From assembly GCA_945885485.1 (NCBI GenBank), contig CAMCYT010000060.1, positions 1 through 12,586 on the forward strand: DNA of 12,586 nt, read 5' to 3'. The notes beneath the pieces were generated by a model. It was not told where the DNA came from and did no database searches. It saw nothing but the letters and a program-made list of their open reading frames with translations. Origin of the DNA: Prosthecobacter debontii (GTDB lineage: Bacteria > Verrucomicrobiota > Verrucomicrobiia > Verrucomicrobiales > Akkermansiaceae). Position 1 is the stretch's first letter, and each line of letters opens with the position of its first letter. Below, piece after piece: positions 6,973 through 12,586 of the stretch. A program made the translations under genes and the position numbers.

Positions 6973-8073
6973 ATGCGCATTTTCGACCGCTATATCGCCA
7001 AACAAATTATTGTTGGGACGATCTATGCCGTTTTTGTGCTTAGTTTGGTGTTGGTGATGGGGAATCTTTTCAAGCAGGCGCGGCCGTTGCTTGTGGATCA
7101 ATCGGCACCGCTGGGACTGGTGGTTCGTTTTGTCATTAACGTTCTGCCGTTTTCGCTGATGTTTACCATACCGTGGGGCTTCCTTTCGGCTGTGCTGCTG
7201 GTGTTCGGTAGGATGTCGAGTGATAACGAAATTACTGGCTTGCGAGTTGCAGGGCTTAGCTTGTTTCGCTTGGCACTGCCGGTTTTTATGATCGGCGCAG
7301 TGCTTTCACTGGGTTGTTTGTGGATCAATGTAAATGTTGTCCCTCTCGCGAAAGCCTCGCTCACAGATTTAATTTACGAGCAAGTGAAACGCGATCCGCG
7401 CTCGTTGTTAGATCCTGGCATCGTGCAATCGAAGTTTAAAAATCAAAAAGTATTTGTCGAATCAAGGGATGGCGAAACACTGCAAGGATTCAATCTTTAT
7501 CAAGTTTCAAACGGCGATAAAGGTGCGCCAATTCGCACCGAGGCCTTCGTGCATGCAGGTAGCGTATCGTTGATTGTGGATGAGGAAAAAAAGCAGCTAC
7601 GCTTGAAATTAATCGATACATTTATCGAATCAAAAAAGGAGGACGGTACTTCAGAGATGGTTTTTGCCGGCGAAGCAGAGCCGTGGTTGTTTGATTTTGG
7701 AAATGATCGCAAAAAAAAGGTTAAACCCAGTGCGATGACAAATGCTGAAATCAGGCGTCATATCGATAATAATCCAGACATGAAAGAATCACAGGAAGTC
7801 AGTTTCCGGGCTGAAATCACCAAACGCTTCTCATTTTCTATGGCTTGCTTGTCGTTTGCGTTCATTGCGGTTCCGCTTGGTCTGAAAAGCCGGCGCAAGG
7901 ATACATCAAGTGGACTTGTGATCAGTCTTGCTATCGGCACGGCCTATTTCCTTTTCACGGTGCTTTCAGATAAATTCGATACAGATATTGGGGCAGCCTC
8001 TGCTCTTTGGGCTCCAAATATTTTCTGTGTGTTGCTAGGCTTGTGGCTTTTCAGGCGCGCACAATCCCGTTAA
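6973..8073 (+). CDS. LptF/LptG (YjgP/YjgQ) family permease
   Basis: This is an inner-membrane permease subunit of the lipopolysaccharide export machine (LptB2FG), which extracts LPS from the inner membrane and passes it to the periplasmic bridge. The protein is 366 residues, normal for the family. It shows the expected plan of three N-terminal membrane segments (about 12-31, 48-78, 97-122), a large periplasmic domain (about 125-280), and three C-terminal segments (about 287-304, 313-331, 343-361). FGRMSSDNEITGLRVAGLS (78-96) is the conserved coupling-helix region, and AVPLGLKSRRKD after segment four is typical. The start at 6973 gives the standard MRIFDRYIAKQ N-terminus. Only one LptF/G paralogue is present; its partner and LptB must be elsewhere. 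Fifteen bases separate it from the SulP gene, so it probably heads that operon. Whether it is LptF or LptG cannot be settled from sequence inspection. Confidence 0.9.
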   Translation: MRIFDRYIAKQIIVGTIYAVFVLSLVLVMGNLFKQARPLLVDQSAPLGLVVRFVINVLPFSLMFTIPWGFLSAVLLVFGRMSSDNEITGLRVAGLSLFRLALPVFMIGAVLSLGCLWINVNVVPLAKASLTDLIYEQVKRDPRSLLDPGIVQSKFKNQKVFVESRDGETLQGFNLYQVSNGDKGAPIRTEAFVHAGSVSLIVDEEKKQLRLKLIDTFIESKKEDGTSEMVFAGEAEPWLFDFGNDRKKKVKPSAMTNAEIRRHIDNNPDMKESQEVSFRAEITKRFSFSMACLSFAFIAVPLGLKSRRKDTSSGLVISLAIGTAYFLFTVLSDKFDTDIGAASALWAPNIFCVLLGLWLFRRAQSR

Positions 8074-8088
8074 GTCTTACGAAGCTGT

Positions 8089-9960
8089 ATGGGTTTCGGA
8101 AACGTCATCAAAAAAACTTACCGCGCGACGCGCGATTACTTTGCTGGAGAAAAAATAGTTTTTCTGCCGCGTTTTGGGCGTGTTGGAGAATACTCGAAAC
8201 TGAAATTTTTCGCTGACTTGCGGGCGGCGACGAACGTGACTTTGCTGGCTTTGCCGCAAGCGATTGCGTATGCGGCGATCGCGGGCCTGGATGTGATTTA
8301 CGGAGTGGTGAGCGCGGCCGTAGCGGCGATCATCGCGCCATTTTTTGCGAGCTCACGTTACAATGTGCTCGGGCCGACAAATGCGACGGCTTTCATGTTG
8401 TTTAGCTTTTTCGCGGTGAATCCGGCGATGCAATCCAGAATCTCTGATTTGCTGCCGTTGTTAGTTTTTATCGTCGCGATTGCATCTATGTTGGGCGCGC
8501 TACTCAAAGTGGCGGATCTTTTGCAATACGTTTCGCGCAGTGTCCTAGTTGGCTATATGGCCGGCGCGGCGGTGCTGATCATTGGAAATCAACTCAAGCC
8601 ATTATTGGGCTTACAGGATTTCGTGAAGCCTGAGGATAGCGCGACGTTTTTCGGTTTAGTCGGGGCGTTAGGGCGTTCGATTGCCCAAACTCATTGGGTG
8701 CCGGTTTTAATCGGGGCAGTGACATTGGCTATCTACTACGGTTTCAAGCGGTGGAAAAAAAATTGGCCGGCGTTTTCGATCGCATTGCTGCTAGGCTCGG
8801 TGATTTTCGGGCCACTGATTCATTTTGGAATCGGCAATTTTGAGGGGCAGGAAACGTTTCGCACCTTCGGTTTCAGAGAGTTGATACCAAACCTTCCGAA
8901 TGTCTTCCATTCTGGTATTTTTAATGATATTTCCGCATTGTTAGGCCTAGGCTTGGCGATTGCATTTCTCGCCTCATTGGAAAACACCCTGATGGCGAAG
9001 TCGATTGCTTCTCAGACCGGAGATCGGATGGATGTGAACCAAGATATGCTTTCCGTAGGGTTTTCGAACTTGGGATCAGCTCTCGCTGGTGGAATGCCAG
9101 CCTCGGGATCGTTGACTCGTTCCATATTGAATTTCAACTCTGGAGCCGCAACCAAGGCATCTGCGGTTTACACTGGAATTTTCACTCTGGGTCTTGTTAT
9201 CTTGATCGCATGGTCTGGTGAATCAGGCCTCGATATCATCGATTACATTCCGAAAGCCGCGCTCGCGGTGTTGGTGATCGCAATCTCGTTCACGCTTTTC
9301 AATCTCAAGCAAATTCGAATCTGCCTGCACTCTACCTTCGACGACGCAGTGGTGATCATCGTGACATTTATTTCAACTTTGCTCGCGCCATTGCACGTCG
9401 CCATTTTCATCGGGGTTGCGATTTCCATCACCTTGTTCTTACGCAAAGCGAGCAAGCCTTACCTGAAAGAATACGAGTTCAACGATGTCGGCGAGCTACG
9501 CGAAAAAGAAGGCAAAAATGCAAGGCCGATTCCTGCGATTTCCATCGTACATGTGGAGGGAGATTTGTTTTTCGGTGCATCCGAGTTGTTCCGCACTCAA
9601 ATTCAGCGAACAGCTGTCGATCCTGCTATTAAGGTGATTATTTTGCGTTTGAAAAATGCCCGTCATTTGGATGCGACCAGCGTGATGGCGTTGGAGGATT
9701 TGGTTCATTTCATGCGCCGCAAAGGCTTGTTCCTTCTTATATCAGGAGCGTCCAAAGATGTTTACAAAGTTCTGAAACGCTCAGGCATTTTGGAAATGCT
9801 GCAAGAGGGCGCTGATCGGACTCAGGGTGAAAGCAATATTTTCCTCGCAATGCCATCAAATCCAAACATTTCAACGCGTGACGCTTTGCGACGCGCGCAA
9901 CAGTTGCTTGGCACGAAACAGGCAGATGTGCGGATTTTTTACGACCCCAATCAATCATGA
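8089..9960 (+). CDS. SulP-family anion transporter with C-terminal STAS domain
   Basis: This is an inner-membrane transporter of the SulP/SLC26 family, whose members move sulfate, bicarbonate or other small anions, usually with H+ or Na+. The protein is 623 residues. The membrane core covers about 45-455 and contains the family signatures LPQAIAYAAIAGL (55-67), GPTNATAFMLFSF (95-107), SLENTLMAKSIAS (296-308) and GGMPASGSLTRSILN (334-348), with a further hydrophobic pair at 415-450. A STAS domain follows at about 480-590 (SIVHVEGDLFFGASE; HLDATSVMALEDLV). Its phospho-acceptor-like loop reads DATSVMAL, close to the usual D-x-S pattern. A tail of about 30 residues extends past STAS. The next gene overlaps its stop by ATGA. 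Substrate cannot be read from the sequence; a sulfatase gene nearby makes sulfate plausible, while bicarbonate is equally possible. Confidence 0.93.
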   Translation: MGFGNVIKKTYRATRDYFAGEKIVFLPRFGRVGEYSKLKFFADLRAATNVTLLALPQAIAYAAIAGLDVIYGVVSAAVAAIIAPFFASSRYNVLGPTNATAFMLFSFFAVNPAMQSRISDLLPLLVFIVAIASMLGALLKVADLLQYVSRSVLVGYMAGAAVLIIGNQLKPLLGLQDFVKPEDSATFFGLVGALGRSIAQTHWVPVLIGAVTLAIYYGFKRWKKNWPAFSIALLLGSVIFGPLIHFGIGNFEGQETFRTFGFRELIPNLPNVFHSGIFNDISALLGLGLAIAFLASLENTLMAKSIASQTGDRMDVNQDMLSVGFSNLGSALAGGMPASGSLTRSILNFNSGAATKASAVYTGIFTLGLVILIAWSGESGLDIIDYIPKAALAVLVIAISFTLFNLKQIRICLHSTFDDAVVIIVTFISTLLAPLHVAIFIGVAISITLFLRKASKPYLKEYEFNDVGELREKEGKNARPIPAISIVHVEGDLFFGASELFRTQIQRTAVDPAIKVIILRLKNARHLDATSVMALEDLVHFMRRKGLFLLISGASKDVYKVLKRSGILEMLQEGADRTQGESNIFLAMPSNPNISTRDALRRAQQLLGTKQADVRIFYDPNQS

Positions 9961-10442
9961 CAACAAAGACCCGCATCATCATCGCCTGCGCATTGGTTTT
10001 ATTGCTCATACCGCTGGGTACGTGGTGGTTTTCTGAAGAGCGTGCCGTCAAGCGTCGCTCGGATCATCTGATGGATGTCATGACGATCAGCGCGGATTCG
10101 CGTGGAGTGTTTCGTCAACTCAAATCGTATTCGCTCGGTGGAGTATTGGCAGATCAAATCGATTTCGAAAGTTCGACTGTGAAAAAAGTGAACGGCTCTT
10201 ATCCAAAAAATCAGATCGAGTCGGCTTTCTCGTGGGTTTGCCAAAATTCCAAGGAATCGATTTTTGAGATTACAGAATTCCGTGAGGTGAAGATCGAGGG
10301 TGACCGCGCCACCGTGCTCGCTACGGTTGAGGGATTTATTGAAGTTAAAGGCGAACGGCCCGTAGATGGTATTTCTGATGTAACGCTTTATTGGATTAAA
10401 TCCAATGACAGTTGGGTCCTAACAAAAATGATTTGGAATTAG
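9957..10442 (+). CDS. Small membrane-anchored protein, possible NTF2-like fold
   Basis: This 161-residue protein is not recognised as a named family. A short basic N-terminus is followed by one hydrophobic segment (about 6-24, IIIACALVLLLIPLGTWWF), so it is likely an inner-membrane-anchored or exported protein with a soluble periplasmic part. The rest is mixed alpha/beta: a charged helical region (28-60), then alternating strands (EITEFREVKIEGDRATVLAT; DVTLYWIKSNDSWVLTKMIW). The final W-x-K...W-V-L-x-K-x-x-W pattern is reminiscent of NTF2/SnoaL-like domains, but this is only an impression. The start overlaps the SulP stop by ATGA, which implies translational coupling and possibly a role tied to the transporter. 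The gene ends 19 bases from the convergent sulfatase end. Confidence 0.75.
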   Translation: MTTKTRIIIACALVLLLIPLGTWWFSEERAVKRRSDHLMDVMTISADSRGVFRQLKSYSLGGVLADQIDFESSTVKKVNGSYPKNQIESAFSWVCQNSKESIFEITEFREVKIEGDRATVLATVEGFIEVKGERPVDGISDVTLYWIKSNDSWVLTKMIWN

Positions 10443-10461
10443 ATTAAGACATCCCGTTGCA

Positions 10462-11892
10462 TCATGGTGCTTTTTGATGTTTCTTGATAGCGTCCTGAAC
10501 GAGCTCCTTGTTATCGCGATTGGCGAAGGCATTCGCGAAAGGATCTTCGGTGCTCTGCATCATGGTTAAGAGTTGCTTTCGCATGGATTCGATTTCCGCC
10601 TGGCTGTCAGTTGCTTTGATCAGGTTTTTGCGCTCACATGGATCATTGGTGAGGTTGTAGAATTCCTCGGGTGCGCGATAGGTATAGAATTCGGTTCGTT
10701 CTTTGATCGCTGGGTTTTTTTCAGCTGCGGCTGTCATCGCGTCCCATGTTAGGCCGGCCATGTTTTCCGTGTGATATTTTTTGGTTCCATCGCTCCATGC
10801 ATTCCAGATGTATGAACGCTCTCTGGTTCGCATGCAGCGCATGGGTAGCCAGTTGTTTCCATATGCCGCGTTATACACCGTGAACACATGATCCCATCCT
10901 GTCATCTTTTCACCTTTGAGTGCTGGAAGGAAGGAGCGTCCATCGATGTTTGGGATGGCAGGCAGCTTGGTGGCTTCCAACAATGTCGGGGTGAAATCTA
11001 GGGTGGTCACCATGTGATTCTGATCAACGGAACCTGGTTGGATGACGTTTGGCCAGCGAACGATCAGCGCACCGCGTGAGCTGTTTTCGTAACTGTTCGA
11101 TTTGCCAAACGGAAATGACATCCCGTGATCACCACCGTAAAACACCACTAATGTGTTATCCGCGTAACCTTCTTCCTTGAGCACAGCCAACACTGCCCCG
11201 AGAGCATCATCCAGACGCCGCACACTCGTATAATAGCCCGCAAGTTCTTGGCGAACTTCTGGTAAATCCTCCAAGAATTCAGGAACTTGGGTGACTTCTT
11301 CAGGCTTGATCCAGCGGCTTGGACTCTCGCCCCCAGCTAGATCATCAGGGCCTTTCATACCGATGAATGGGCGATGTGGATCGTAGCAGTTGACGTTGTG
11401 GAAAAAGGGTTTTCCTTGCTCACGAGCCATACGTAAAAATTGACGAGTTGCCTCTGCTAGTTTCTGTGGGTGGCGACTGATCGCGTCATCGGCTACATCT
11501 GCGCAATATTGATCGGCAGGTTGCATGTGCTTTCGCTTTCCGTAGCAAGAGATGATATATCCCGCATCACGAAGTTGCTGATGAAGCGTGCGCACGTTGG
11601 GTTTGACAGGAGTAAACCCCGTCGAGCCGCTGCGGTGTGGGTAGAGTCCGCAAAACATCGTCTGGCGTACGGGTTGGCAGACAGCGACTGTCGAGTAGGC
11701 GTGTTTGAAGCGCATTCCTTCGGAGGCAAGGCGATCCACATTTGGAGTTAAATCCTTGATTGGCCCGCCGAAAACAGCCGACGAGTCGTAATTCATATCG
11801 TCCGCTGTGAAGAACAGGATATTGAGCGGCTTGGCGGAGAGTTGTGCGCAGAAGGATAAAAGAATCGCGAGTAAGAGAAATAAAGATTTCAT
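10462..11892 (-). CDS. Secreted sulfatase, N-sulfoglucosamine sulfohydrolase (heparan N-sulfatase)-like
   Basis: This is a predicted exported type I sulfatase that hydrolyses sulfate esters or sulfamates, probably on a polysaccharide. From ATG 11892 it is 476 residues and begins with a signal peptide (MKSLFLLLAILLSFCAQLSA). A TTG start at 11967 is possible but would add 25 unconserved residues ahead of that peptide. Metal-ligand candidates are Asp31-Asp32 in FFTADDMN and Asp255-His256 in GGDHGMSFPFGKS. The catalytic formylglycine site is CQPVR (72-76), with Cys72 fitting the C-x-P-x-R rule, so a separate formylglycine-generating enzyme or anaerobic equivalent is needed. Further landmarks are YGKRKHMQP (117-125), YDPHRPF (170-176) and SSRGALIVRWP. 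The DPHR region and the run from AGYYTSVRRLDDALG to DHG closely parallel human SGSH, suggesting a heparan-N-sulfatase-like subgroup. It is divergent from the isomerase-like gene. Substrate is inferred. Confidence 0.93.
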   Translation of the reverse strand: MKSLFLLLAILLSFCAQLSAKPLNILFFTADDMNYDSSAVFGGPIKDLTPNVDRLASEGMRFKHAYSTVAVCQPVRQTMFCGLYPHRSGSTGFTPVKPNVRTLHQQLRDAGYIISCYGKRKHMQPADQYCADVADDAISRHPQKLAEATRQFLRMAREQGKPFFHNVNCYDPHRPFIGMKGPDDLAGGESPSRWIKPEEVTQVPEFLEDLPEVRQELAGYYTSVRRLDDALGAVLAVLKEEGYADNTLVVFYGGDHGMSFPFGKSNSYENSSRGALIVRWPNVIQPGSVDQNHMVTTLDFTPTLLEATKLPAIPNIDGRSFLPALKGEKMTGWDHVFTVYNAAYGNNWLPMRCMRTRERSYIWNAWSDGTKKYHTENMAGLTWDAMTAAAEKNPAIKERTEFYTYRAPEEFYNLTNDPCERKNLIKATDSQAEIESMRKQLLTMMQSTEDPFANAFANRDNKELVQDAIKKHQKAP

Positions 11893-11909
11893 GGGGAAGA
11901 TGGCCTGTG

Positions 11910-11924
11910 ACCGAGTTGCTCGGT
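11910..11924. repeat. Short perfect inverted repeat in the divergent sulfatase/isomerase region
   Basis: ACCGAG-TTG-CTCGGT forms a 6-bp perfect stem with a 3-base loop, 17 bases upstream of the sulfatase ATG at 11892. It could be an operator half-site pair or a leader hairpin affecting sulfatase translation. It has no T-tract, so it is not an obvious terminator, and a stem this short can occur by chance. Confidence 0.3.
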
Positions 11925-12052
11925 TGATTAATAAGGTGGATGTTACTCGGCAATGGATGTGTTGCAATTTGAATGATTTACGTTTCAGCTGCTTGTTTCT
12001 TGCATCTAAGATTGATGAACATGAAACTCCGCAGCGAATCCGAGCAGAGATT

Positions 12053-12586
12053 ATGGAAAATTCGAAAAATGATATGACTCAACAAGAGTTTTCTGGAATA
12101 CAAAAACAAATCCGCCATGCTGCTTGCCGTTGGTGTTACGAGGATATCCCGCTCGAGCAGTTCTGTAGGGAAGGTAAGGAAATCGGTTTGGTGGCGATTG
12201 ATCTGTTAGAAACTTCGGATTTTGCAACCATTCGTAAATACGATTTGGATTGTCCAGTGGTCACGTTTCCAACAACGACGACGAGTTCCGGAATCAAGGT
12301 TGGGATGATCGAAAAAGCCTTCAATCGTATCGAGCATCACGACGCATTAGTGGAAGTTTACGAACAGAAACTCAAAGATTGCGCGAACGTTGGTGCGAAG
12401 CAGTTGATTTGTTTTTCAGGAAATCGCGAAGGAATGGATGACGTGCAAGGACTTGAAAACTGCGCGATCGGTTTGGAGCGGCTTTTGTCCACTGCCGAGA
12501 AGCTCGGCATCACCTTGATTATGGAATTGCTTAACTCCCGCGTCGATCATCCGGATTACATGTGTGATCGCAGTGACTGGGGCGTG
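12053..12586 (+). CDS. Hydroxypyruvate isomerase-like TIM-barrel protein (sugar phosphate isomerase/epimerase family), 3' partial
   Basis: An open frame with no stop before the window edge encodes at least 178 residues of a xylose-isomerase-like TIM barrel of the hydroxypyruvate isomerase group. Visible landmarks are AACRWCYEDIPLEQFCREGK (23-42), EIGLVAIDLLE, NRIEHHDALVEVYE (91-104), CFSGNREGMDDVQGLENCA (120-138) and ITLIMELLNSRVDHPDYMCD (153-172). Glu158 in MELLNS is the likely metal-binding or catalytic glutamate; the second one would lie beyond the window. There is no signal peptide, so a cytoplasmic enzyme is expected, whereas some relatives are exported. ATG 12053 is chosen, ATG 12074 is an alternative closer to the conserved core, and the frame stays open upstream through an ATG at 11957 with no family similarity there. 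Hydroxypyruvate isomerase itself makes tartronate semialdehyde, but the actual substrate is uncertain. Confidence 0.88.
   Translation, partial: MENSKNDMTQQEFSGIQKQIRHAACRWCYEDIPLEQFCREGKEIGLVAIDLLETSDFATIRKYDLDCPVVTFPTTTTSSGIKVGMIEKAFNRIEHHDALVEVYEQKLKDCANVGAKQLICFSGNREGMDDVQGLENCAIGLERLLSTAEKLGITLIMELLNSRVDHPDYMCDRSDWGV

Noticed and set aside
9737..10051. 104-residue minus-strand open frame over the SulP 3' end
   Set aside because: It lies antisense to the conserved STAS domain and tail and shows no family features.
10443..10461. Bidirectional terminator between the convergent genes
   Set aside because: Only a weak loop-free palindrome (GCATCATGGTGC) with a wobble pair is present nearby, so there is no stem-loop with a T-tract to support a terminator.
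11470..11751. 93-residue plus-strand open frame inside the sulfatase
   Set aside because: It is antisense to the catalytic CQPVR region of a clear sulfatase.
11893..11967. TTG start for the sulfatase at 11967
   Set aside because: It would place 25 unconserved residues ahead of a textbook signal peptide that begins at ATG 11892.
12015..12077. 20-residue open frame (MNMKLRSESEQRLWKIRKMI) overlapping the isomerase start
   Set aside because: It could be an upstream leader peptide, but it has no ribosome binding site or attenuator-like hairpin and is too short to support.
1..12586. CRISPR array, tRNA or rRNA genes, riboswitch such as a cobalamin element near eutBC
   Set aside because: No regularly spaced repeats, tRNA-like cloverleaf or recognisable B12-box sequence was seen by eye; a covariance-model search would be needed to exclude small RNAs fully.

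Overview
The window looks like a chromosomal segment from a member of the Verrucomicrobiota or a near relative in the PVC group. This is inferred from the gene families present: a large secreted SASA esterase with an inserted PA14-like domain, a heparan-N-sulfatase-type sulfatase, a hydroxypyruvate-isomerase-like TIM barrel, an HUH REP-type transposase and an IS4-family remnant. No rRNA, tRNA or taxonomic marker is present, so the assignment is tentative. Clear Shine-Dalgarno sequences are missing in front of nearly every start.

Layout. (1) 1-2050 (+) is a mobile-element scar zone. It holds an apparently intact REP-associated (Y1/HUH) transposase at 63-1190, an in-frame leftover of a second such protein's C-terminus at 1191-1307, an AT-rich spacer, and a 5'- and 3'-truncated IS4-family transposase at about 1502-2047. 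(2) 2052-6758 (-) is a tight three-gene operon read right to left: a secreted multidomain SASA (sialate O-acetylesterase-like) hydrolase, then eutB (4-bp ATGA overlap), then eutC (7-bp gap), ending in a candidate hairpin terminator one base past the eutC stop. (3) 6973-10442 (+) is a second operon: an LptF/LptG-type permease, a SulP anion transporter with STAS domain (15-bp gap), and a small membrane-anchored protein (ATGA overlap). (4) 10462-11892 (-) is a secreted sulfatase convergent with operon 3. (5) 12053 to the window end (+) is a hydroxypyruvate-isomerase-like protein, divergent from the sulfatase and cut by the window edge.

How the genes may work together. EutBC is the adenosylcobalamin-dependent ethanolamine ammonia-lyase, which makes acetaldehyde and ammonia. 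No other eut genes (reactivase, permease, aldehyde dehydrogenase, microcompartment shell) are in the window. Its coupling to a secreted carbohydrate-esterase-like enzyme is the most unusual arrangement here and suggests, without proving it, that the esterase acts on an amino-alcohol-bearing polymer or is simply co-induced. The sulfatase beside a SulP transporter fits a polysaccharide-desulfating lifestyle in which released sulfate could be taken up; this link is also inference. I found no CRISPR array, phage module or wholly new system.
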